Notes under the pieces: generated by a model
Told to the model about the DNA's origin: nothing
What the model saw: the letters and a program-made list of their open reading frames with translations, nothing else
Databases searched by the model: none
Translations under genes and position numbers: made by a program
Part shown: piece after piece, positions 1-12,293 of the stretch
How the letters are laid out: each line of letters starts with the position of its first letter
Numbering within the stretch: the first letter of the stretch is position 1
NCBI GenBank assembly: GCA_950295325.1
Contig: OX485808.1
Coordinates: 38,336,527-38,400,526 of the forward strand
Direction: 5' to 3'
Length of the DNA: 64,000 nucleotides
From: Polytrichum commune
Lineage: Eukaryota > Streptophyta > Polytrichopsida > Polytrichales > Polytrichaceae

Positions 1-3000
1 CCATGTTCTGGTCTACACGTTATGGAGAGCAAATTGACGATAGAACATCACCTTATGGAGAGCTTACTTACATGCCAACTAAAGCCCACTTCACACATGA
101 GACTGAAGGCCCGTGATCATTGCATTCTAAGATCTCTCATTGGTCGAAAAGGCCAAGACTGTCCAAGTTCATTTCATATTAGAAGGTGAAAGCCTAAGGG
201 CCCAAAGAAAATATCATGAATGAAAAGTCTACATGGATTCCTACATGGAAAATCAATAATAATATTTCATGATATGTTGGAATTTGCGTTAGGCCCACCC
301 CCAAGAGGCACATCTGATGTAACTTCCGGCAAACCATGTGAGTGGTACAACCTTTGGATGAGAACCAAGGGCCCTCACAATTACATGGTCACGGCCCTTG
401 GCTCGCGTATGAAGTGGCATGCCAAAATCCAACATATCAATAATTTGGACACGTGTATTTAAGCGGTATGTGGTTAGGCGTGGATCTAAAAATGAACACC
501 AAAAAGACACGTGTTTAAAAGACAACGGACTATGTGTTCAAAATGTGGTAACCATTATAGGCTAAACAACAACATGATTAGGGGGATCTATATGACCACT
601 TGAGCACAAGAATCTTCACTTTGACGATGAATGAGATATTCATATGAGTTCCAAAAACTATGAGGCAAATGGTTACAAGCACGGTTTGGATTTAATCATC
701 TCACACTAATTATGTGTTTCATATTCTATGAGAAGTGGTGCAAAGAGAAAAGTATCCAAATAACACATGTCTATCTTATGTGTAAGGTAAGCATAATGTG
801 ATGGGCGGTACCTCTTCTTTATTGGACACCTATATTTAAGCGGTAACACATAAGCCCTACCCACCCTCCCTCTGCCCAACCATCCAAAAGGGCCAATTAT
901 CATATCTCCGTTGTAACTTTAAACTTTGAATTTATTTGGATACGTCTAGGAATGAAGCGTTATGTCGATAGTCTATGGGAGTTAGTTTTTGTTATCTTCT
1001 CCTGGACCCCTTGCTGATCTTGTACTAGCAATAGACTTTGAATAAGGATCATTGATTGATCCTTGTTAAGTTGAATATATTTCAACATGTTAGTGTTGCT
1101 AATATTTTCAATGATATGGTCAAGGAGTGTTGTTACAAATTATTGTCTAAAGCATCCCTTTGTACTTGCTTGTGAAGATGATCTTGGATTAAATTTGCAT
1201 ATGTATAAGAGTTAAGATTGTCATTGGAAGTCAATAGCCTCGGAACTTCTTTGTACATTCATCCGCTTCTAAACTCAACAAGGTCTAAGGTACAATTTGC
1301 AAATCTACATTGTTTAGAACCATGGGCATTGTATTGGTTGCAAGTCTAAATTGTGAGATAAGTTGGGGTGAAACCATTTTTGATTTGTGAACTAAGTGTT
1401 ATTGAGATTGGGACGTTCAACTATATTAGTCTAGCCTATGGTATTTGTGAGAGTCACGAAAGAAGAAGTCATGAAGAAAGTTATCTTAAGCATTGTTGAT
1501 CAATAGGAGGATGGAATCCTTAAACTACCAGAGTGATTGTGCCGGCATGCATGATAGGTCCCCATTAACACGGTGAGTGAAGTTAAGGCATGATGATGAG
1601 TTGTGTTTAAGGTAACTTTGAGATTGAATGTCCTTCCATTGCAGGTCCGAATCAAGTGGGGAGAATAATGTAAGATCTTGGAATGATGAAGCGAAGATTT
1701 GAACTCCATTACCGTCCACAACACACGAGTATGAATTGTCAATTGTCCATGTAAATCACCAAGGGAATGTGTTAACCATTGTAAAGGACAATGGTCTCCA
1801 AGTGAATAAGAAGAGCAAAGAGGAATTGATCGAAGGAAGAGATGATTGCCATTGTAGTATTTAGAGACTCCAATTGAGTCTACGTAAGAAGGCACAGAAG
1901 CATAATGTTGAAGTTGAACATGCCATAGTTTCAGCGAAAGGATAAGCATAGTTGAGATACCACAACCCTTGAAACGATTGGAAGATGAAGGGTTAAGACT
2001 AAAAAGATCAATGGTTGCCAAGGAGAAATAGTAACTAGACAAAATGAAAAATTGAAGGGAAAGACCAATATTGATATGTTGAGTGGACTAATTGCATGAG
2101 AGCTATGATTTTAACTTCAATATATGATGATCAAATGTTTCTAAGTAATTCTTCCATATTAATTAGACCGGTTTAATTTGAATGGGTAGTTACTTCTAAA
2201 ATATAGATAATATAAATTATAAGAAATAAGGGTTACATTCATCGAAGTTGAAATATTAAATTCAAAAGGAAAGATCATAATTTACACCTAAGAATAAAAA
2301 ATGGTAGTCCAAAAAAGAAGTCCATAGTCTCTTTACCTTGATGGTGAATGGGATTATAGTGATGCTCAGAACATGTGTAGATGAAGTGGTTGGACATCAA
2401 CAAAAGACTATAGCCCTACATTGCCTCGTAGCAAAAGGGCCTAATTAAAGAATATTGTAACCTCTGGGTGAGTACAATTCTACCATTTCAAGTTACACTA
2501 TAATGGATGAATTAATATGAGACAATTGACTATACAACAATGCCCTTGTTTTTATTTATTTAATTTAATTTAATTTTTGTAAAGAGACTAAAATGGGATA
2601 CTTTATGCAAGACTATTATTGATGGTTGTGCCTATAACTGAGCACCACACAAGGTTTACTTAAAACAAACCCAATGCTAGACTCTTGATTGGGTAAATAA
2701 AGTGAGGAGTCTGACAGTCATAAATGCATGTTCTGAAATTGAAAGATTTCCCACACCTTTTGTTTGTATACATGGATGATTTGTTAGCTTAAATCCTAAA
2801 CCATGTGAAATAAACATGTAATTATACCGATGAGACTTATGTGAGACACCTAGAATCACCTTTTAAGTCTTCCATGATTGTTTTCCTGGGTTTTTGTCTT
2901 ATCCAAAAGCTAAACTACAAGAGCTAAAGTGCCAACACAAGGGCCACATACCTCGAATTGATTGTTGAGCGGAACCTTACAAAGGCCATACTTACATCCA

Positions 3001-3683
3001 ACTACGGGCAACTACTATACTTCACTTTCTGGTTCAAGGATGAGAATGACACACACAATCACTTCTATAGGGTCTCAACCAATTCGGTTTGTGACATGTG
3101 GCAAAATGCATGAAGAAAAGAACAATGTTCTTTGGGGTCAAAGTTTGTAAGTTCCAAGGGTTCACATGACAACTGTGACCAAGCAATGGTGAGCAGAGTG
3201 TTTGGTCACTATCCTTATTTCCTTATTGTCAACAACTTATTCCTTGCATTTTAATTTTAAATAATATAGCTTTCAAAATATGGTTCAGTTCATTTCCTAG
3301 AGTTTTGATTTTGAACCGGTAATTTGGAAAAACAAGCCGGGTGATGTGTAACTAGTAGCCGGTTCTCCCCTTGGAATTCATCCATAGATACATAACATTA
3401 TTTAGCAAGTTATGTTGCTTATGTGGGGCCGGGTTTTAGTTCAAAATTCTTCCAAAGGGATCCAAGTTTGTGGTGAGTTTTGTGAGTAACAAACTTGGCC
3501 TCGAAGCTTAGTAATTTTTTGTAAGTACTTGCCACATTCGAATGAAAAGGAGATAACTTCAAGTTCTGGCAACTTAGTGAGCTTTGATAGCCTTTTGATA
3601 GTGCGTTAGTCAAGATTATAGACATTGACTATTATACCTAGGATAACTATGTTGTCTATTTACTGCATAGAAAGGGGGCTTAT
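1..3683. other. AT-rich repeat-derived spacer, no supportable gene
   Basis: No coding family is recognisable on either strand. The longest open frame (1500-2042, minus, 180 codons) has no motif I know and no introns or context to support it. The left part (about 70-425) belongs to a dispersed repeat with an inverted copy at 54574-54912. Positions 440-560 carry a second dispersed motif (a GGACACC-like start, then AAGACACGTGTTTAAAAG) that recurs near 7310-7420, 14290-14400 and 17028-17100. Confidence 0.6.
70..425 (+). repeat. Dispersed repeat, copy A (inverted partner at 54574-54912)
   Basis: Read forward, this stretch matches the reverse complement of 54574-54912 over about 340 bases with many scattered substitutions. 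Shared blocks include GACTGAAGGC, TGCGTTAGGCCCACC-like and GGGCCCTCA followed by TTACATG. Both copies lack clear terminal inverted repeats, so the element class is unknown. Confidence 0.7.
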
Positions 3684-3892
3684 GCACTACACCATTTGTG
3701 GTGTTTAATGTCACTCACTATTTGGAACCGCTCAATGTTATAACTTCTTATTATACATTTCATTTTTTAATGAGAAAAAATAAGATGGCTAGTACCGACA
3801 TTGTACAACATGATATAATTATACTTGATTAAAGCTTACATTCTTTGCAAAAAAAGTTAAAGCGTTGTGCAACTTCAAATACTAAGTGACGC
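3684..3892. mobile_element. Damaged MITE with CACTA-like inverted ends
   Basis: The left end (CACTACACC, then a TGTCACTCACTATTTGGAA block) is mirrored on the right by a reverse-complement block around 3870-3890 (TTCAAATACTAAGTGACG). The same inverted ends occur in the better-preserved elements at 8732-8954 and 9787-10009. The outermost bases of the right end appear to be lost. Confidence 0.5.
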
Positions 3893-4673
3893 CAAATTCG
3901 ATAAGCAATGTAGGTATTTGACATGCATTTTGCATAATTTTTGTTCATTTGACCTTAGAGTAGAGGCGACCAGAACCAATCGCTTGAGAGATCTTGCACA
4001 TCATTTGGAAAAGTATAAGGCAGTGCAAGTTTCCTTGTGTAGAAAGATAGAAATCATGAGGATTGCAATTTTTTGGGTAATTTTATTCCTTAAATTTAAG
4101 ATTATTGTGAATTTTTGAAGCAAAAAATTGATCCGAACATATTACCATTGTCTAGAGTCTACCCTAACCGCTCATTTTAACTGCTCATTCATTCGTAATC
4201 TAGCACTCAAAAGCATGACATGTGTCATGCCACTATTGGTTCAGGCCTAAATCAAATTCTGATTGAAATTTAATCCCAACTCGATTGAAATTCCAATACC
4301 CTATAGATTGCCCAGAGGTCTTGGTTGGGAATATGTCCCTCTACTATAATTGTTGTAGATGTTCCTTGAACCCACACTAGTTATATAGGTTATGTCTTCA
4401 TGGGAAAATCCCATTAATAAGTCATGTTTGATAAGTCACAGTCAATTAATGAAGTTGTCTCAAGCTACATCAAATAAGGTAGATGCTCCACTACATGATT
4501 CATGGCTCGTTACCACTATTTCTCTTCCACTAGACGATTTTATGATCTACTACAATAGTAGAAGTCTAATCCATACTCATAGATTTCAAACTTGTCTAAT
4601 GGAGGAGCACCAATAACAAGGGACCGCAATGTTTGTTGTGGACACCTAAGTAATTATTTATAATTTGTAAGTG

Positions 4674-4696
4674 TTTTTTTTTTTTTTTTTTTTTTT
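4674..4696. repeat. Poly-T run (23 T)
   Basis: Uninterrupted T tract. It could be the antisense poly(A) tail of an old retroposed copy, but no retroposon body is recognisable beside it. Confidence 0.9.
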
Positions 4697-6550
4697 CTAC
4701 CAAAATGAAATTTCTTCAGATAAAATTATATACATTTGAAGTTTACTATTAGCCGATGCAATTTCTATTTCTCTATTTTACATTAATTCCGAGAATTGAA
4801 CTTCCATCAATTGCAAGGTGGATATGGATCCAACCACTCAAGCAAGCTCTTGAGTGGATGCTAAGTTAAGCCAACGTATAAACAAATGCTTATGTACACA
4901 AAAATATAAAAGAAAACTTATAAAGGAACACTAAATCATGTAGGGGTAGCAATAGCTAGAGTACTCAAGAGTTTGAAGTAATAAAAAATTGTGTTGCTAG
5001 GTTCTCAACTGGGTGCCACGACCACCCACTCCCATTTCTTTATGAAGTCTAAAAGGACAAATAAACGAAGTTGGGCTACGAGAGAATAGATGGATTTCAT
5101 CCCTATCAAGTTGACCATAGGCACATATATTACGTTATATGTGATTTACAAGTAGCAAATGCCAAACCGCCACCAAGGACTAAGTTAGATGCAATGGATG
5201 GTTCATTGGGCATCTAAATTACAGAGGGGCCATTCACATATCATCCTTTCACGATGAGCTCTCAACCGTAAACCCTATGCACCCTAAACTTACAATTTTG
5301 CATATGCAATACAAAACCGTGGACTCCACATGTCCCTGTGCACCCCAAACACGACTTTCAATACCTCGGTATAATACAAGGATGCATCTTTATTAATCCA
5401 AAATTATTCCAATAACATCACTCACCACTAGGGTGTTGTATCCTTATTGCCAAGACATTATGCAAGCATGATTTCTCACCCATGATGGGCCACCCTTGTA
5501 GATTGAATAGTATGTAGCTTGATTGTAGTTCAAAACACATGCTTAGTTTCTGCTCGCATGCCTTGCCGGCTGATTGCATGGGCTTAACATTGGTTGCTTA
5601 GGTCATGCATGTCACACGACCAGGGTGTCACACATTTGTATTTGAGTATTCACGGGCCAAGTGGTAAGCCTTACCTTTTGAAAAAAGGGAACCCATCACA
5701 TAGACTTTGTAGTGATATGTCTTCACCCAATATATTGTGTTACAATTTATGGACGCATTGTGAGTTCACAACTGATGAACATAACCATGATACTTCCCCT
5801 CAAAATAACACAATTTCCATCTATGAAATGAAGTTTAATATCACGTTCTAATTACAACTGCAAAAAACTCTCATAACACAACACTAAGAATCCCAACCTC
5901 AAATTTTCTACTCAAAAATGCCCAAACGAGGGGTTCAAAAACCTATATTTTCATAGAATACAAATAAATCCCTGCAACCTTCTCTTTATATCATCAAATT
6001 CGAGAAAAGCAATGAATGAACTCGAAATCGGCAAGTGGGCACTGAAGCATTTAGAGGACGAACTTAATGACAAACACATTCACTTTCGACGCTCGCATGT
6101 GATGATCATACTTAGTTGTGGAATTTAATAAGGGGATTATTAGTGCTTGTTTAATCAACTACTAGCTAGCTAGGAGCCTTGTCTCTATGGACCCCGACAT
6201 TGTTACGATCATGCGACATGTGTCTAATCATCACCATTATTAACCCTAAACTTGAAATAAAAGCAACTCGATACGAGAGGATGGGGTGTCACATGCATGA
6301 AATGGATTTAAGTAAGCTTAATTATGTGGTACTTAGTGGGGTACTTATTTGACTTAGTGGCATGACTACTAAGTCTAACAAAGTTCGGCCGAAATTGATT
6401 TCCATTCATGGAGGAGGAGGTTGACCATTGGTACAAGGAATTATGTTGGCTACCAAAGCGGTTTCGTACTTTTCACATTGTATTGAAGTCGAGCATTTAG
6501 GTGGTGTACATTACATGGAATGGCGGGTCTTGTGCAATTGAATTGCACGA

Positions 6551-6570
6551 ATATATATATATATATATAT
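6551..6570. repeat. (AT)10 microsatellite
   Basis: Perfect AT dinucleotide repeat. Confidence 0.9.
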
Positions 6571-7301
6571 GTTGGGAAAAAACACATGCCCATGTGAGAG
6601 GTGTATGAAGTGTGGAGTAAGTTCTTTGAACCCGAATGAAAAGGCGTTCTTCTAACGTACAAGGGTGTCAAATAAGTGGCATAAGTTTTTCTTGTTCGCT
6701 CTCTATCTTTTGTTGATGAAATTGACGTCTTCAAACCTACAATGTCACATTGACAAAAAAAACCATGTCGAAAATTGGGCCTCTTGCAATTTAGTTATGG
6801 TTATCGAAAGTGCATGATCGTGGGTTCTTCAATTGAGTACACAAATTCTTCCAATATGCTTCTAGTTGTGTTCATTGTTGGGTGTGGAGTGGTTAATGAA
6901 ATTTGACGACGTAGTCCACTCTCTTCTAAACATGTGTCTTTATGGTGTTTGTTTTCTAACCCTCACCTAACCACACACCAATTGAATATAGATGTTTGAT
7001 TAAGGAAAATAATTGAAAAACACCTGCATAGTGAATTATTCTACAACTCAAACTACTTTTTTTGGAGACGTTGGGCCCAAGAATAGCATCAAATTGATAT
7101 AGTAAGAGCAAGTTCACTTAGCATGTAAATTGCATTATGATAAACAATGAAGAAAATATAAGGCAAATTCCTCAAGATCATACAAGTCAAGTTTTGAAGG
7201 AAATATTTCAATCCGTGTAAAATTGAAACTATTTCCAGCTTAGAACATCAATTTGATGGCTTGATATTAACAATGTATGAGGTAGACGTGCCTAATTCAA
7301 T

Positions 7302-7420
7302 CACTTATCTTAATTGGACACCTACCTTTGAGTAGTATGTGGTTAGTTGTGGTTCCAAGAATGGATATCAGAAAGACACGTGTTTAAAAGAGATTGGCCT
7401 ATATGATAATTATTTGTTTT
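7302..7420 (+). repeat. Dispersed repeat fragment with AAGACACGTGTTTAAAAG core
   Basis: This stretch runs from TTAATTGGACACCTAC through TATGTGGTTAG to AGACACGTGTTTAAAAGAG. Similar stretches lie at 440-560, 14290-14400 and 17028-17100. It is an interspersed family of unknown class. Confidence 0.6.
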
Positions 7421-7427
7421 TTTTGTT

Positions 7428-7442
7428 GGGGGGGGGGGGGGG
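7428..7442. repeat. Poly-G run (15 G)
   Basis: Uninterrupted G tract directly after a T-rich stretch. Confidence 0.9.
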
Positions 7443-7730
7443 ACGTATATGACCATCTACTGAGCATGAGAACCTTTGCTTTGATAACAAACATAATATT
7501 CACTTGAGCTCCAAAAATTATGAGTGAAGTGGCTATGGCTTTCATTTGGATTTACTAACCATCTTGTACTAATCGCATGTTTCATGTCTTAAGAGAAGTG
7601 GGCTAATCGAGAAAGGAATAACCATTTAAGGCCCATCTACCTTAGTAAGACGTTGCGTTTGTGAGAAACTTTACCTCATGACCGTTACTTTGATAGGCAT
7701 CTATTATCATGATCATTTCTTGTGTTAACT

Positions 7731-8450
7731 ACACTAAACATTGCATCTAGTGTAACCAATTCTATTTGTCTTGTTCAATACTGATTGTAAACTGCCCATG
7801 TAGTGTCACCAACACTAAATGCATACCTAACAATACCTGTCATTCCTTGTAGAAAATTTGGGCATTAGAGGTTTACAATGTGGCAAATAATTTCACTTAC
7901 TAAGTGATTTTCCATCCAAATTTCAATCATCCATGACAATATTTCATTACAGTTGTTAATTAGGATGCATAGTACACAAAAGTTTGCTTCAAAAATTGGC
8001 GCAAATTTCAGCAAAATTTCAATTGTCAATGACAATACATCTAAGGAGTGTCATTAGAAAAGTTACCACAGGGACATAAAATACTATATGCCACTAAATA
8101 TGATATTTAGTGTCACCAATTCTAATTGTCTTGCTCAATACTCATTGTAAACCGAGGCATAGTGTCACGAACACTAGATGTTAACCCAACATTATTTGCC
8201 ATTCCTTGTAAATATTTTGTGGGATTATAGATTTACAATGTTGCAATTACTGTCACTTGCCAAGTGATCTTTCATCCAAATTTCAATCATCCATGACAAT
8301 ATTTCATCACAAGTTGTTGTCAAGAGAGGATAGAGTTTTGGCCAATGGATGACCTCATCCATCATCCATGACAATATTTGTTCATAAGAAGTGTCATCCA
8401 AAAAGTTACCACAGTGACATAAAATACCACATGACACTAAATATCATATA
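7731..8450. repeat. Two tandem ~360-bp units with palindromic CACTAAA..TTTAGTG joints
   Basis: The block starting CACTAAACATTGCATCTAGTG at about 7731 recurs as CACTAAATATGATATTTAGTG at about 8091 and closes with CACTAAATATCATATAAAGTG near 8450. Landmarks are about 360 bp apart (ACCAATTCTATTTGTCTTG near 7756 and ACCAATTCTAATTGTCTTG near 8116). The joints resemble the ends of the MITEs at 8732 and 9787, which suggests the unit is an element of the same family in tandem. Confidence 0.75.
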
Positions 8451-8731
8451 AAGTGAAGTTGCTTGTGGTTTACGATTGTTGGTTATTTCATCACTTCTTG
8501 CATGTGTCTAATTTTCACTTTCTTCCTAATCTTGGGCTTACTTATACTTCAATGAACATCATGTATGAGATTAATTAGGACAAGGGAAGATCCAAGAAAG
8601 CTTAAAACATTGGGGGAGGGGGGAGGGTGAGTTTCCATGTAGACCGCATGCCCATCATACTCCATTGTGAATAAGGACAAACCCACCCAAATGTAGAGGG
8701 AATCTGGTGGGGTAGGGTTTGTACATGCCAA

Positions 8732-8954
8732 CTACACTAAATATGTTATTTAATATCACAAAAGGTTTGAAATTACACAATGCTATATTTATTAATTGTA
8801 TATCTCATGATCTACCAACAACTATCAAATTGGTTGTTTGGACATTATAGCACATCAACAACTTTACTTGGTAAAAACTTACATCAATAATCGAAAGATA
8901 TAACACCGTGTAACTCCAAATAGTAAGTGACACTAAATATCATATTTTGTGTAG
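8732..8954. mobile_element. MITE, CTACAC...GTGTAG, inverted ends of ~50 bp
   Basis: The left end CTACACTAAATATGTTATTT pairs with the reverse complement of the right end (CTACACAAAATATGATATTT, then AGTGTCACTTACTATTTGGA). The 223-bp body has no coding capacity. It is a sister of the element at 9787-10009. The CACTA-like first bases suggest a CACTA-derived non-autonomous family, but a matching 3-bp target duplication is not evident. Confidence 0.7.
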
Positions 8955-9037
8955 CTACTCCCATCTCCTCAAACCCCATGCCTACTTACTAACCGCCTCT
9001 TCTTGGTTATCAAAAGATGGAGTTCTAGACCAACACT

Positions 9038-9204
9038 CATAACATTATTCAGAGCCATAACAATGTTATGCGGGACTGACAATATTCCACGCAACATTCC
9101 TGGATATTCTCCACATTAAGTCTGAATGCGGAGAATATATGGGAATATTGTGTGGAATATTGTCAATCCCATAGAACATTGTTATGGATATGAATAATGT
9201 TATG
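9038..9204. mobile_element. Foldback (inverted-repeat) element, ~80-bp arms
   Basis: The left arm (CATAACATTATTCAGAGCCA, on through GACAATATTCCACGCAA to GGATATTCTCC) is mirrored by the right arm (GGAGAATATATGGGAATATT, on to GGATATGAATAATGTTATG) with almost no spacer. RNA from either strand would form one long hairpin. A second full copy lies at 53671-53845 and a right-arm-only copy at 52852-52935. Confidence 0.8.
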
Positions 9205-9786
9205 TTGATTCTCTCGAGCCTTCAACCGGTCTTAATCCTTTGGTGACCGACACTTGTAGGTTGAGAATTCTCTAGTGAGCGCATGGAAGTCTAGCAGCCC
9301 GTATCCACGGCTCTCCACATTCTAGCATACCATCAAAATGCAGTTGGTCGGCAACTTGTGGTTAACTACATGTGAACACCTCTGACCCACTATTATCTAG
9401 AATTTAATGAACAAGCAACCTACATGGAAACTCACCCTAAGAAGGCTCCGTTGGGGGGAGGGGGGGGGGGTCCTAAAAATTTCCCTCATTCATGGGAAGG
9501 TCTTGAGCGGAGGGTCTCTCAAAATGATGAGAATGTACCATTGGGGTGGAGCACTTCAATTTTGGAAAGCAAGTCCTTCAAGGTCTTTCCCTATACACAA
9601 GGTAGGAAGAGAAGGAGGGGTTAGTAGAATTTACTTGGTTTGTTAGACTACTTATCATGATGTGAGTCCTCTAGAAACAAAATTTCTAGAATATTTATGG
9701 GATATTCTAACAAAAACGTATGCTATATTTGGAAATAGTGTGCACCATGTATATCTCTATTATAAACACATATCAACCAAGTTATA

Positions 9787-10009
9787 CTACACTAAATATG
9801 ATGTTCAGTGTCATTTACTATTCGGAGTTACACATTCCTATATCTTTTACTATTAATGTAAAATTTTACTGAGTTAAAAACGTTTATGGTCTACAATGTC
9901 CAAACAACCAATTCGACCTTTGTTAGTAACAAATGAGATGTACAATGAATAATTATAGCGTTGCGTGATTCCAAATAGTAAGTGACATTGAATATCATAT
10001 TTAATGTAG
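9787..10009. mobile_element. MITE, sister of 8732-8954
   Basis: The left end CTACACTAAATATGATGTTC matches the reverse complement of the right end (CTACATTAAATATGATATTC) and similarity continues for about 60 bases. At 223 bp it is as long as the copy at 8732. There is no open frame of note. Confidence 0.75.
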
Positions 10010-10373
10010 CACCTCTTCATCCACGGTGGATGATTTTAAATGGTCAATGGGAAGCTCAACTTGCTCAATTTCCATATGTGTGTTTTGGTTGGATGAAGGT
10101 GCGTCATTCATCCAGTATATACTCTTTGACATTATGAATATATAACACCCATAATGCGTCAAGTTTCAAGTGCAACGTTCTTGGGCTGCTTTCATTGACG
10201 GTTTGACCAAACCCCAATACTTAATGTACTAGTGGAGTTATGCAAGAATAAATCATTCTATGACAAGGGCGGCATGTAAATGAATGAAGGGAGTAAATGA
10301 GGTAACATTGGTCATAAATGTAAAAGAAATGAACATAGCATTACTTGGCACTAAGGGTCGCTTTACAAGTTTA

Positions 10374-11750
10374 CACTACAGTGGAAAAGTCCACTGGTCA
10401 TGAAATCTAGGGGAATTATGAATTTTGATTGGCTAAGAGTGACACTCTTGTCCAGTGGTGGTTTACGTACACTATGGTTAAGAGTCTTTTGGTGGGGAAC
10501 TTTGTACATGGATGAAAAAATGACATGCTTGCCAACGTGGCGACACTTTTTTGAAGGGGAGTTCTCCAGAGGTCAAGTTTCTTGGGCAACCTCAAAGCCT
10601 TGGACAAGAAACTTGGCCTCCGGAAAACTCCAACTTGAATAAAATATTTCTTCCTTAGAAACATCTTTGCACTATTATTGTTCTCCCTTTTTAGTATGAC
10701 ATTTTTGGGAAACACGAAAGAAGTCGTATTATCGAGGTGTCGTCTTGTCGTTAATATGACAATTGACGTAAAGTTGTCATATTATTCAGGAAATACGAAA
10801 ACATAAGTAATATGAGCTTAAAGATATATACAACGAGTTTAAGCAATATAGATGGATATGACATAATAACTTATGACTCCAAACAAATACAAATATTCTC
10901 AAGAACTCTTAAAATAAGAGTCCAAAGATCTTTGGTGTTGCCTACCCCGAGTTAGTAATTGTCATCTTATCTAAATTCCCATCTAACTTTTGGAGACTAA
11001 TTATTTCATCAACACCAAAATATAAAGAGTTCTCTAATAAGAAACTAGACAACAATGATACTATATCACCCGTGTACAAGGCAAAATACTAGGCATGAGG
11101 CCACTCTCACCCTGACCATGTCCATTCTACACCAGTAACCATGATTATCATTAAGTTCCCAACAATAAGTGAAGTTCCCAAGTAGTTCCCAAGTGAAAAT
11201 GGATCTAAAAGAGTTTTATGTAGTTGTATAGAAGAGGGAATTTTGAACTAAAAAGTTTGGTCTCGCAAAAATGTGTCATAATATCGAGGTTGTCGTATTA
11301 ACGAGGTTGGACTGTACCAACATGTAATTTCTTTAAAAATCAATAAGAAGATAATGTTACCTACTTATTTGCCTTAATTTGGATGTATTATAGAGGTGGA
11401 ACATTTTCAAATAAATTCTTGTCATGAAAGAAGGCCTAAAACATTGCCACATACATTTTATTTTTTGATCAATACAATTTTTTGAAATATCAACACAATT
11501 GTCATTTAGGGGGTAAGGTTTCTACTAGGGCCAACTATGACCATTTTGTGAAGTAGTCCGGTGGACTTCTCCTCTTGGTGAAGTTGTCCAATACACTTCT
11601 CCTCTAGGTGGTTACACTACGGCTAGTCAAGACTTCCCAAGGCATTTTTTCATTGTCTTTTCATCTTCTCCAACATACCACCCCTCGCCTCAAATAACCA
11701 TGTCTTGGGCTGAAATTCTTAACCGACCGGTGCACTTCTCCACCGTAGTG
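10374..11750. mobile_element. Non-autonomous CACTA-type element, 1.38 kb
   Basis: The left terminus CACTACAGTGGAAAAGTCCA is matched by the reverse complement of the right terminus (CACTACGGTGGAGAAGTGCA), about 26 of 30 positions including flanking TTTA. Subterminal variants of the same motif (GTCCGGTGGACTTCTCC, GTCCAATACACTTCTCC) cluster inside the right end, as is usual for CACTA subterminal repeats. Flanking bases are TTA and TAA, so no exact 3-bp target duplication is seen. The open frames at 10400-10715 on both strands are unrecognised. Confidence 0.6.
11272..11316 (-). mobile_element. Possible pogo/Emigrant-like terminus nested in the element above
   Basis: Read on the minus strand from 11316 the sequence begins TACAGTCCAACCTCGTTAAT. 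This resembles the CAGT(A)AAACCTCTATAA ends of plant pogo-type (Tc1/mariner) elements with a flanking TA. A related TCGTATTATCGAGGTGTCGT block lies at about 10727 but in direct orientation, so a proper left terminus is not found. Confidence 0.35.
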
Positions 11751-12234
11751 TAAAGAGGCCCTCAGGTGGTGGACCCTAGCACTAAAAATTTTTGGAGCAT
11801 CATGTCGAAGGTTCATTTTTTCACGAATGACAACATGCCAAGAAGGCTTATTATGGTACCCGCCGGAGGCGTCCGAAATGGCTATAAATTAAAGCATATT
11901 AAGGGGGAAGTTGCCAACCACTGGCTACTGCTAACGCGTAATATGACATCCTATATAGCGACTCTTGCACAAAAGACATGTGTTAATACATGGCTATTTT
12001 AAGGAAAGTGTGATTGCCATTATGTGAAAACTTGCACCCGATAATCATTGGTAATTGCATATGGGTGATGACAAACAAAAACACTGGAGGGGCTTATGAC
12101 AACATTCACAATTGATATGGTGCAACTCTGGTCCAATTGCTCTATAAATCCAACAATGTGACGATCCGACTTGAATAAAAGGAGAGACTAACTCAATACA
12201 TTTCATAACATAAAAGACAAAATGGTTTCACAAG

Positions 12235-12293
12235 TCATGTGGGGGGAATCGAACCCCCGGTCCAAATAGATAGTGACCCATGGCAACACACGA
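12235..12293 (-). other. tRNA-like relic (acceptor stem + T arm, D arm missing)
   Basis: On the minus strand a 7-base 5' acceptor half (TCGTGTG, 12293-12287) can pair, with one G-U, with CACATGA (12241-12235). Directly before the 3' half is a perfect T arm, GGGGG-TTCGATT-CCCCC (12258-12242), which also fits the RNA polymerase III box B consensus GGTTCGANTCC. Only 26 bases separate the two parts where about 40 are expected, so the D arm or anticodon arm is truncated. This is either a tRNA pseudogene or the head of a tRNA-derived SINE. No anticodon can be assigned. Confidence 0.45.

Larger units (their letters stand above)
3900..7300. other. Gene-free AT-rich spacer
   Basis: Only short unsupported frames are present. 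I see a 23-base T run and a short AT microsatellite (separate entries) and no recognisable coding family, RNA gene or full transposon. Confidence 0.55.

Noticed and set aside
1500-2042. 180-codon minus-strand open frame
   Set aside because: No recognisable motif, unusual composition (many His, Ser, Leu), no splice or context support. Long frames of this size arise in repeats.
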